NCBI GenBank assembly: GCA_046728975.1
Contig: JBKPFU010000072.1
Span: 1 to 25,939 of the forward strand
Source: JBKPFU01 sp046728975
Lineage (GTDB): Bacteria; Actinomycetota; Thermoleophilia; Gaiellales; Gaiellaceae
DNA: 25,939 nt
Direction: 5' to 3'
Numbering within the stretch: the first letter of the stretch is position 1; the number at the start of each line of letters is the position of its first letter. Of this stretch, positions 6,775 to 12,799 are shown in pieces. A program made the translations under genes and the position numbers. The notes under the pieces are model-generated. The model was not told where the DNA came from. It was given only the letters and a program-made list of their open reading frames with translations, and ran no database searches.

Positions 6775-9014
6775 TCAGGACCGAGAAGGAAGTCGAGGGC
6801 CACTACACGGAGCAGTGGGTCGTCGTCGAGGAGGACGTCCTGGAACAGTGGCCCGCCGGCGCCAGGGAGACGGTCGGGCAGCCGGCAACGCGGCTCGACG
6901 GACGCGAGCGCGCGACCGGCCAAGCCGTCTACACGGCGGACGTGGCCCCGCCCGGGATGCTCCAGGCCGCGGTGTTGCGGAGCCCTCACGCGCGCGCGCG
7001 CGTGAACAAGATTGACCTCTCGCGTGCCCGCGAGGCACCGGGCGTGCGAGGCGTCGTCGGTCCCGGGGAGGCCCACGTCCTTACCGACGAGCCGGGTTAC
7101 CCGGGTCACGCGATCGCCGCGGTGGCGGCGGACACCATTGCCGAAGCGCGGGCTGCCCTCGACACGATCGAGATCGACTGGGAAGTGCGCGCGCCGCTGC
7201 TCGATCCCGACGAAGCCGTCCGGTCGAACTCCCTCCACGACAAGCGCGACTACTCGCGTGGAGATCTCGAGCGAGGCTTGGCGGAGGCCGACGCCGTCGT
7301 CGAGGCCGAGTACCGCACGCAGACGGTCCTGCACAACGCGCTCGAGACCCACCAGGCCGTGTGCGGCTGGGCAGGCGACATGCTGGAGGTCTACATCTCG
7401 ACCCAGTACATCTGGGGGATTCGCTCCTCGGTCGCCGAGGCGCTCGACCTCCCGGAGGACAGGGTGCGCGTCGTCTGCAACTTCATGGGCGGCGGCTTCG
7501 GCGCGAAAAACAGCCCCGGCGACTACACCTTCATCGCGATCGCGCTCGCGCGGCAGACCGGCCGCTACGTGCGCTGCGCGCTGACGAGGCGCGAGGAGAA
7601 CCTCGCGGCGGGCAGCCGGAACGCGACGATTCAACGGCTCGTCGCCGGCGCCCGCGCGGACGGAACGCTGACGGCGCTCGGCGGCACGTTCGTCAACTCG
7701 GTCGGCTGGTCGGGCTGGACAAACGAGACCGAGGGCCCGATGCAGATGCTCTACGCGTGCGAGAACGTGCGGACGACGACCTACGGCGCGAAGCTGAACA
7801 CGCCGCCGACGGCCGCCTTCCGTGCTCCGGGGTTCGTTGAGGGGACGTTCGGGCTCGAGTGCCTGCTGGACGAGCTCGCGGCCAAGCTCGACGTCGACCC
7901 GCTCGAGCTCCGCAAGCGCAACTACGCCGATTCGGACCGCGTCGACGACCGACCGTTCTCCTCCAAGAACCTGCTCGAGTGCTACCGCCGCGCCGAGCCG
8001 CACTGGGAGCGCCGCCACGAGGTGCGCGCGCGCTCGGAGGGCCCGTGGCGGCGAGGCGTGGGGATGGCGAGCCAGATCTGGTACGGGGGCGGCGGCCCTC
8101 CGTCGTACGCGTGGGTACGGGTCGGCTCCGACGGGCGCGCGACGGTTGTCACGGCGATGCAGGACATCGGCACGGGGACGCGCACCGCGATGGCCCAGAT
8201 CGCCGCCGAGGAGCTGGGACTACCGCTGGACCAGGTGCAGGTCGTGCTGGGTGACTCCGCGCGCGGCCCCTACGCATCCATCTCGGCCGGCTCCTCGACG
8301 ACGCCCTCCATGGGGCCCGCAGTCCGCTCCGCGGCCGCGGACGCGAAGCGGCAGATCATCGAGATCGCCGCGCAGCGCTTCCACCTCGAGGAGCGGGTGC
8401 TCGACCTCAAGAACGGCCAGCTCGTCTCCTCGGACGGCGGGACATGGCCGATCGAGGAGGTGACCGGCCTGCTCGACGACGGCCAGATCCTCGGGAAGGG
8501 CGCCCGCGGGCCGAACCCGGCCGGGATGCGCGTGCTCACCTTCGGTGTCCAGATTGCCGAGGTCGCGGTGGACATAGAGACCGGCGAGGTGCGAGTCGAG
8601 CGAATTGCCGCGATCCACGACGTCGGGCGCGTGATCAACCCACTCGGCGCAGCCAGCCAGGTCGAGGGCGGCGTCATCCAGGGCATCGGCCACACGCTGT
8701 CGGAGGAACGACTGATCGACCCGGGCTCCGGCGCGATCCTCACCCAGACCCTCGACGCGTACAAGCTGCCGACGATCGCGGACGTGCCGGAGATCGTCAC
8801 CGAGCTGCTCGACATCCCGGACGAGCACCTGACGAACCTCGGCTCGAAGGGGCTGGGCGAGCCGCCGATCATCCCGACCGCGGCCGCAATTGCGAACGCG
8901 ATCCGCGATGCGACCGGCGCCGACGTGCGCTCGGTCCCGGTCACTCGCGAGGAGATGCTGCGTGCACTAAGCGAGACGTCGGAACGTCAGCGGCGCGCCA
9001 CCGTCCCAGCATGA
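6762..9014 (+). CDS. Molybdenum hydroxylase large (Mo-pterin) subunit, xanthine dehydrogenase family
   Basis: Catalytic subunit of 750 aa, holding the molybdopterin cofactor, expected to hydroxylate a C-H bond with water as oxygen source or to act as a reductase. The first domain (about residues 30-140) starts RLDGRERATGQAVYTADV. Cofactor contacts FMGGGFGAKN (about 241) and TAAFRAPGF (about 352) are present, and the catalytic glutamate lies in GLGEPPIIPT (about 700). The active-site loop lacks the CSFR cysteine that marks form I CO dehydrogenase, so this is not a CO oxidiser by that criterion. Start GTG 6762 gives the family length and a 13-nt overlap with the small subunit. The nearby MocA-like gene suggests a cytosine dinucleotide cofactor. 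The C-terminus ends REEMLRALSETSERQRRATV, and a similar tail is encoded again at about 9183-9256 in another frame. Confidence 0.94.
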   Translation: MARLIRTEKEVEGHYTEQWVVVEEDVLEQWPAGARETVGQPATRLDGRERATGQAVYTADVAPPGMLQAAVLRSPHARARVNKIDLSRAREAPGVRGVVGPGEAHVLTDEPGYPGHAIAAVAADTIAEARAALDTIEIDWEVRAPLLDPDEAVRSNSLHDKRDYSRGDLERGLAEADAVVEAEYRTQTVLHNALETHQAVCGWAGDMLEVYISTQYIWGIRSSVAEALDLPEDRVRVVCNFMGGGFGAKNSPGDYTFIAIALARQTGRYVRCALTRREENLAAGSRNATIQRLVAGARADGTLTALGGTFVNSVGWSGWTNETEGPMQMLYACENVRTTTYGAKLNTPPTAAFRAPGFVEGTFGLECLLDELAAKLDVDPLELRKRNYADSDRVDDRPFSSKNLLECYRRAEPHWERRHEVRARSEGPWRRGVGMASQIWYGGGGPPSYAWVRVGSDGRATVVTAMQDIGTGTRTAMAQIAAEELGLPLDQVQVVLGDSARGPYASISAGSSTTPSMGPAVRSAAADAKRQIIEIAAQRFHLEERVLDLKNGQLVSSDGGTWPIEEVTGLLDDGQILGKGARGPNPAGMRVLTFGVQIAEVAVDIETGEVRVERIAAIHDVGRVINPLGAASQVEGGVIQGIGHTLSEERLIDPGSGAILTQTLDAYKLPTIADVPEIVTELLDIPDEHLTNLGSKGLGEPPIIPTAAAIANAIRDATGADVRSVPVTREEMLRALSETSERQRRATVPA

Positions 9015-9230
9015 CTTCGCAGCACCTCCTCGCTCGTGGAAGGGTCCTGGGAAACCGGGAGGTTTCCCACCTTTTTTCCTCGAGCATCGCGGCGACATGT
9101 GCGCCGCGGGGCTCGGGGCCAACTCAGAAGAAGAAGGGGGCGCGCGGGGGAAACATGGTTTCCCCCGTGGGAGCGCAGCGACGCGAGGAGATGCTCCGGG
9201 CGCTGCGGGAGGCCCGGGAGCGAGAAAAGG
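9015..9230 (+). other. Spacer with three consecutive hairpins inside the hydroxylase operon
   Basis: This 216-nt spacer is out of keeping with an operon whose other junctions overlap. It holds hairpin 1 (GGGAAACC 9049-9056, loop, GGTTTCCC 9061-9068) followed by six T at 9072-9077, which has the form of an intrinsic terminator. Hairpin 2 (CGCGGCG 9088-9094 with CGCCGCG 9102-9108) is extended by CGAGC/GCTCG (9081-9085, 9111-9115). Hairpin 3 (GGGGGAAAC 9146-9154 with GTTTCCCCC 9158-9166) has a three-base loop. Hairpins 1 and 3 share the GGGAAAC...GTTTCCC core, so the region may be a small inserted palindromic element. There is no convincing separate gene. Confidence 0.7.
9049..9077 (+). terminator. 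Intrinsic-terminator-like hairpin within the operon
   Basis: An 8-bp perfect stem (9049-9056 with 9061-9068) with a 4-nt loop is followed after three bases by a run of six T. It lies 35 nt past the stop of the Mo subunit and upstream of the FAD subunit, so it could reduce transcription of the downstream genes. Whether it works as a terminator or is just part of an inserted element cannot be told from sequence. Confidence 0.6.
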
Positions 9231-9256
9231 TTGGAACTGAGGCTCCAGTCGCCTGA
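9155..9256 (+). other. Possible duplicated C-terminal tail of the Mo subunit
   Basis: Read from 9155 this short frame encodes VGAQRREEMLRALREARERE and stops at 9254-9256, inside the FAD gene. REEMLRAL is identical to the C-terminal motif of the Mo subunit (codons near 8950-8973). It starts at an ATG in the loop of hairpin 3 and has no clear ribosome-binding site. I read it as a remnant left by an insertion or partial duplication at the 3' end of the Mo subunit gene, not as a functional gene. Confidence 0.4.
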
Positions 9257-10070
9257 GACGGTCGAGGCAGCGACCTCGGCGCTCGGCAACGGCTCGGTCG
9301 CGCTCGCAGGCGGCACGGATCTCGTGCCGCTTCTCCGCGACCGGATCGTTCAGGCCGAGGAGCTCGTCGAGCTACGCAAGGTCGTGCCGCGCGGGATCGA
9401 AGGAACGCGCATCGGCGCAGGCACGACGCTGTCCGAGCTCGAGGTCGACCCGCAGATCCCTGAAGCGCTGCGCGAGGCCTGCCGCTTGTCGGCGTCGCCG
9501 CAACTCCGGTCGATGGGGACGATCGGCGGCAATCTGCTGCAGGCAACCAGGTGCTGGTACTGGCGCCTGAAGTTCCCGTGCTACCTCCACGGCGGCGAGC
9601 GCTGCCACGCGCGCGAGGGGCAGCACCGCGAGCACGCGATCTTCGGGAACGAACGCTGTGCGTCGGCCCATCCGTCGGATCCGGCGGCAGCGCTCCTGGC
9701 GCTGGGCGCGACGGTGCGTACCGACCGAAGGGAATTCTTGGTCCGCGACCTGTACAGACTGCCGTCGGACGACGATCGCGACGTGACGGCGCTCGAGCCG
9801 GGCGAGCTGATCCTCGAGCTCGAGGTTCCGCGGCCGGACGCCAGCGTCTACCTCAAAGCCATGGACCGGCAGCGGTGGGCGTTCGCACTCGTCGGCGTGG
9901 CGGCGGCGCGGACCTCCGAGGGCGTCCGGCTCGCGCTCGCCGGCGTGGCGCCGATCCCTTGGGAGCTCTCGGCGCCCGAAGAGCTCGAGCGCGCGACTCC
10001 GCTTTCGGGCACGGCCTACAAGGTCGAGCTCGCGCGGGCGCTCCTCAAACGAGCGATCGACCGGATCTGA
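9231..10070 (+). CDS. Molybdenum hydroxylase FAD-binding subunit with Cys-rich insertion
   Basis: Medium subunit of the hydroxylase, 279 aa, carrying FAD. The FAD motifs are ALAGGTDLVPLLRDR (about residues 25-37) and SMGTIGGNLLQ (about 94-104), and the C-terminal CO_deh_flav_C-like domain covers about 175-279. Directly after the second FAD motif are four cysteines, C108, C117, C125 and C143, in a stretch containing CWYWR, GGERC and HAIFGNERC. 4-Hydroxybenzoyl-CoA reductase beta subunits have an insertion here that binds an extra [4Fe-4S] cluster; spacing differs in part, so this is inference. TTG 9231 is chosen because it begins the conserved domain and GGGAG lies about 10 nt upstream; the frame is open to 9036 but the extra residues come from the hairpin spacer. 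Its stop overlaps the next gene as CTGA. Confidence 0.9.
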   Translation: MELRLQSPETVEAATSALGNGSVALAGGTDLVPLLRDRIVQAEELVELRKVVPRGIEGTRIGAGTTLSELEVDPQIPEALREACRLSASPQLRSMGTIGGNLLQATRCWYWRLKFPCYLHGGERCHAREGQHREHAIFGNERCASAHPSDPAAALLALGATVRTDRREFLVRDLYRLPSDDDRDVTALEPGELILELEVPRPDASVYLKAMDRQRWAFALVGVAAARTSEGVRLALAGVAPIPWELSAPEELERATPLSGTAYKVELARALLKRAIDRI

Positions 10071-10567
10071 TCGCGGCCGTAGTCCTGGCCGCCGGGGCAG
10101 CGACGCGGTTCGGCTCGCCGAAGCAGCGGCTGCTTCTGCCTCGCGTCCTCGAGCGCGTGCAGCAGAGCACGGTCGACGACATCGTCGTCGTCGTCGGAGC
10201 GCACGAAGTCGAGTCGGACGCACGGACGGTCAGCTGTCCGGAGTGGGAACGCGGGCCCGGGGCATCACTTCGATGTGGCCTGACGGCGCTGGCGCCCGGT
10301 ACAGATGCCGCCGTCGTGGTGCTCGCCGACGGGCCCGAGCTGTCGCCGGCGTCAATCGACCGCGTCGTCCGGGCGTGGCGCGAGGGACGAGGCGCCGTGC
10401 TCGCAGCCGCCTACGGCGGCGACCGCAGCCATCCTGTCCTGCTCGACCGTTCCGTGTGGGGCCGCGTCCCCGACGAAGGAGCGCGTGGCCTCGATGCCGT
10501 CCTCGTCCCCTGCGACGATCTGGGCGCCCCAGGGGACGTCGATGTTGCCGATGACCTGAACACATGA
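10067..10567 (+). CDS. MocA-like molybdenum cofactor cytidylyltransferase (NTP transferase fold)
   Basis: Nucleotidyltransferase of about 166 aa that probably adds CMP (or GMP) to Mo-molybdopterin for the adjacent hydroxylase. It has the N-terminal nucleotide motif AAVVLAAGAATRFGSPKQ (IspD/MobA/MocA consensus LAAGxSxRxGxxK), DIVVVVGAH, the metal-site-like LADGPELSPASID, SHPVLLDRSVW and the C-terminal VDVADDLNT. It is shorter than usual (about 190-200 aa): residues are missing just after PKQRLLLP, where relatives carry GxPLL. No ATG, GTG or TTG lies near the domain start in this frame. The best candidate is CTG 10067, which overlaps the FAD subunit stop as CTGA, suggesting coupled re-initiation. 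A frameshift or longer upstream start is possible. The stop overlaps the next ATG by 4 nt (ATGA). Confidence 0.82.
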   Translation: MIAAVVLAAGAATRFGSPKQRLLLPRVLERVQQSTVDDIVVVVGAHEVESDARTVSCPEWERGPGASLRCGLTALAPGTDAAVVVLADGPELSPASIDRVVRAWREGRGAVLAAAYGGDRSHPVLLDRSVWGRVPDEGARGLDAVLVPCDDLGAPGDVDVADDLNT

Positions 10568-11241
10568 GCGCTCCAGCCGTCCAGGCAAGGCCGCCCGACA
10601 CTGCCGAGCGCTCGCCTCTCGCGGGCGTCCGCCTGCAGCGGAAGCTCACGGTGGAGCAGGTCGCGGTCCGCTCCGGGCTCTCACCGGAGCAGGTCGTCTG
10701 GCTGGAGGAGGGCCGCGTCTACCGGTTTCGCTCCTCGGACGACGCGCTCGTCTCGGCAATCCTGTACGCGACGGCGCTCGGCATCGACGAGCGCGAAGCG
10801 CGCAACCTCGCCGACCTCCCCGTTCCGGCCGCACCGCCGTCGGTCGTCCCGCGAATCCTCGCAACGGCAACCGCGGCTCTCATACTCCTCACCGGCCTGC
10901 TGATCGCCGTCTTCACAGGAGGGCTCGGCGGATCGAAGTCGGCGGGCCCTCCCCTCCCGCCGCCTTGGAAGATCACCGTCGACGTTCTGAACGGCGCCGG
11001 CGACATCAACTACACGCGCAGCGTCGCGAGCCACATCGGCGCACTCGGCTATCGCATCCAGCGCGTCGTCAAGGCGAACCGCTTCGACTACCGCGACACC
11101 GCGGTCTACTACGAGCCCAACGGCGAGCGCGTATGCCGGCGCCTAGCCGATCAGCTCGACGTCGACCTGCGCCCGCTGCCGGGCGGAAAAAATCCGCGCC
11201 GCTGCGTCGTGATCGCCGGGCCTGCTAGCGGTCCCGGATAG
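10564..11241 (+). CDS. Membrane-anchored HTH protein with extracellular LytR_C-like domain
   Basis: Not a well-known gene. The 225-aa product has a RodZ/HTH_25-like helix-turn-helix (about residues 18-85, VRLQRKLTVEQVAVRSGLSPEQVVWLEEG split across helices), a Pro-rich linker, one membrane segment (about 97-121, ILATATAALILLTGLLIAVF) and a C-terminal domain (about 138-222) beginning ITVDVLNGAGDINYT that resembles the LytR C-terminal domain. Predicted topology is HTH inside, LytR_C outside. It overlaps the MocA-like gene by 4 nt and is the last gene of the rightward operon. Domain assignments are by eye. The role is unknown; membrane-linked sensing or a cell-wall task are both possible. Confidence 0.75.
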   Translation: MSAPAVQARPPDTAERSPLAGVRLQRKLTVEQVAVRSGLSPEQVVWLEEGRVYRFRSSDDALVSAILYATALGIDEREARNLADLPVPAAPPSVVPRILATATAALILLTGLLIAVFTGGLGGSKSAGPPLPPPWKITVDVLNGAGDINYTRSVASHIGALGYRIQRVVKANRFDYRDTAVYYEPNGERVCRRLADQLDVDLRPLPGGKNPRRCVVIAGPASGPG

Positions 11242-11264
11242 GTACGGCCAGCTAGCTCAGACCA

Positions 11265-11510
11265 CTAAAAAAGCGGAGTCCGGAGCTCCGCCAGCTTCAT
11301 CTTGAGATCGGTGGGCATCGGCTCCACCGCCGCCTGCCTCACAAACCGCCGAAGGTCCTCTTCGAAGCGGTAGCGCTTGCGGCAGTACGCGCAACCGTTG
11401 AGATGCTCCTCCGCGAGCGCCCGTTCCTGCTCGTTCAGCTCGCGATCGAGAAAGGGCTGGAGAAGCTCCTCACACTTGTCGCACGGATCGACTCCAATCC
11501 AACCGCTCAC
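11265..11510 (-). CDS. Zinc-binding anti-sigma factor (RsrA-like, zf-HC2)
   Basis: An 81-aa cytoplasmic protein expected to bind and hold inactive the sigma factor encoded just upstream. It has C10-x2-C13 near the N-terminus and the ZAS core H36-x3-C40-x2-C43 (EEHLNGCAYCRKRY), the pattern of redox-responsive zinc anti-sigma factors such as RsrA, where thiol oxidation releases the sigma factor. GTG 11510 overlaps the sigma stop by 4 nt (GTGA), the usual arrangement for equal synthesis. An intrinsic terminator is built into its last codons. The stress signal is inferred from family and from the SigR-type promoter, not shown directly. Confidence 0.9.
   Translation of the reverse strand: MSGWIGVDPCDKCEELLQPFLDRELNEQERALAEEHLNGCAYCRKRYRFEEDLRRFVRQAAVEPMPTDLKMKLAELRTPLF
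11267..11291 (-). terminator. Intrinsic terminator of the sigma/anti-sigma operon
   Basis: On the minus strand the stem GCGGAG (11291-11286) pairs with CTCCGC (11278-11273) and is followed at once by six T (11272-11267). The T run also encodes the final Phe and part of the stop codon, so the terminator lies inside the anti-sigma coding end. It also separates this operon from the convergent rightward operon ending at 11241. Confidence 0.8.
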
Positions 11511-12103
11511 GTTCCCACCGCTCGTTCAGCCAACTCGTGCTTCAAGATCCGTCTTCCTCGATGCAGACGTGACATAACGGTACCAACCGGAATGTCAAGG
11601 ATCTGCGCGGCGTCCTGATAGGAGAAGTCGCCGATGTCCACCAGCACGATCACGTCGCGGAAATCGTGCGGCACCGCGGACAGCGCGCCGACGGCGTCGT
11701 CTTGGGACAGGCGCTCGAGCACGCGCTGCTCGTCGGGGTTCGCCTCCGGCGCCGCCTCCTCGAGCCTGTTGTAGAGGAAGTAGTCGCCTTCCTCGAGCGG
11801 CTGCGTATCCGGGGCGCGCTGCTGCCGCCGTCCGCGGTCGATGTTCAGGTTCGTCAGGATGCGAAGGAGCCACGCGCGCAGGTTCGTGCCCGGCTGGAAC
11901 GACTGCCAGCTGCGGAACGCCCGCGCATACGTCTCCTGCATCAGGTCCTCCGCCTCCTCGCGGGAGGCGACGAGCCGGCGCGCGACGCGGTAGACCTGGT
12001 CGGCGAGTTCGAGGGCATCTTCTTCAAAGCGAACACGGTCACGCGCGTCCTCCGCCAGCCTCCTTGCCTGCGTCTCTTCAGCTCCTGGAGTGGTCTCGCT
12101 CAT
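11507..12103 (-). CDS. ECF sigma factor, SigR/SigH-like
   Basis: A 198-aa extracytoplasmic-function RNA polymerase sigma factor. Region 2 runs about residues 25-95 (EAEDLMQETYARAF, GTNLRAWLLRILTNLNID) and region 4 about 135-190 (DFRDVIVLVDIGDFSYQDAA, then IPVGTVMSRLHRGRRILKHE). The text closely follows Streptomyces SigR and mycobacterial SigH, which control thiol-oxidative stress genes. ATG 12103 is chosen over the longer open frame because the conserved region starts just after it and AGGGTGG lies about 6 nt upstream. Coupled to the RsrA-like anti-sigma gene by a 4-nt overlap. A GGAAT-N18-GTT promoter lies upstream, implying positive autoregulation. Confidence 0.93.
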   Translation of the reverse strand: MSETTPGAEETQARRLAEDARDRVRFEEDALELADQVYRVARRLVASREEAEDLMQETYARAFRSWQSFQPGTNLRAWLLRILTNLNIDRGRRQQRAPDTQPLEEGDYFLYNRLEEAAPEANPDEQRVLERLSQDDAVGALSAVPHDFRDVIVLVDIGDFSYQDAAQILDIPVGTVMSRLHRGRRILKHELAERAVGT

Positions 12104-12136
12104 CGCGGCCACCCTACCAACGTCCTTGCTGCCCTC

Positions 12137-12162
12137 AACGCCGGCAAGTCCCTCGGAATTCC
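12137..12162 (-). promoter_or_regulatory. SigR-type autoregulatory promoter
   Basis: On the minus strand, GGAAT (12162-12158) is followed by exactly 18 nt and GTT (12139-12137), the known SigR/SigH promoter pattern GGAAT-N18/19-GTT. A transcript would start about 25 nt upstream of the sigma factor ATG (12103). The -35 element is half of the palindrome GGAATTCC (12155-12162), so a -35 also faces the divergent PRC-barrel gene, though no GTT lies at 18-19 nt on that side. Confidence 0.78.
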
Positions 12163-12217
12163 CGATTACTTCGTGCTGCGATTGGGTACGCCGTCGGAAA
12201 CAGACGAGAGGGAGGTC

Positions 12218-12664
12218 ATGGAAGGCTACGAAGTCGTCACGAGCGACGATCAAAAGCTCGGCCACGTCGTCGAGATCCGCGGCGGCAACGTGATCATCGA
12301 GCACGGTCACCTGAAGAAGACCAGGCACGCCGTGCCCAGGACGTTCGCCTGGACGGACGATTCGGAGAACGCCGTCCGCTTGTCCGTCTCGAAGGAGCTG
12401 GTGTGCAGCTCACCGAAGGTGAACGGAGAGCCGAACGAGCAGGCGATCGCCGAGCACTACGGCCTCGCAGCCGGCACGGCCGCACCGGACACCGAGGGTT
12501 ACGGGGAGACGGTCGACGACGATCCGGCGCGGTCGGCCGAGCGCGACACCATGCGCGCCGGGATGGAGACGCCGGAGCAGGAGCGGGCCAGAATCCGGGA
12601 GAGCGACGGCTCCGAAGGGCTCGAAGAGTCGCCCGGCCTACTCGGCGACCGGCTCAAGAGGTAG
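12218..12664 (+). CDS. PRC-barrel-like small protein
   Basis: A 148-aa cytoplasmic protein of unknown role. Residues 1-70 (VVTSDDQKLGHVVEIRGGNV..., then HLKKTRHAVPRTFAWTD) look like a PRC-barrel or related beta-barrel fold, as in small stress-associated proteins. The rest is acidic, Glu-rich and probably disordered, ending PGLLGDRLKR. ATG 12218 follows GAGAGGGAGG, close but usable. It is divergent from the SigR-like gene, sharing a 114-nt intergenic region that contains the GGAATTCC palindrome, so co-regulation in stress is possible but not shown. It ends 26 nt before repeat copy B. Confidence 0.7.
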   Translation: MEGYEVVTSDDQKLGHVVEIRGGNVIIEHGHLKKTRHAVPRTFAWTDDSENAVRLSVSKELVCSSPKVNGEPNEQAIAEHYGLAAGTAAPDTEGYGETVDDDPARSAERDTMRAGMETPEQERARIRESDGSEGLEESPGLLGDRLKR

Positions 12665-12690
12665 AGCGCGTCGCCCGGTGACGTTGCCGC

Positions 12691-12799
12691 GCTTCTGACG
12701 CGCGAAAACCAAGCCAGGCTAGGACGGAGGGAGGGTTCGTATTGGAATACGGACGCGACCGAGGACGACGCCTGGCGCGGGTTTGCAGCCGTCAGAAGC
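12691..12799 (+). repeat. Palindromic structured repeat, copy B
   Basis: A third family member, between two convergent genes. Its outer stem is perfect over 10 bp (12691-12700, GCTTCTGACG, with 12790-12799, CGTCAGAAGC). The apical stem is 12736-12743 with 12746-12753 (TTCGTATT/AATACGGA with one wobble; the innermost pair would open to form the loop). Inner GCCAGGC (12713-12719) pairs with GCCTGGC (12770-12776). The core shared with A and C includes GCGAAAACC, AGGACGGAGGGA, CGACCGAGGACG and TTTGCAGCCG. It overlaps the last codon and stop of the HMA gene (12792). Confidence 0.85.

Noticed and set aside
6989..7004. Short CG dinucleotide run in the Mo subunit gene
   Set aside because: It encodes ordinary Ala/Arg codons (HARARV) in frame and is expected at this GC content.
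6633..8018. Long minus-strand open frame across the Mo subunit
   Set aside because: No recognisable motif; the plus strand encodes a full xanthine dehydrogenase-family subunit.
6762..9014. Form I carbon monoxide dehydrogenase large subunit (coxL)
   Set aside because: The active-site loop reads TAAFRAPG, without the CSFR cysteine needed for the Cu-Mo site.
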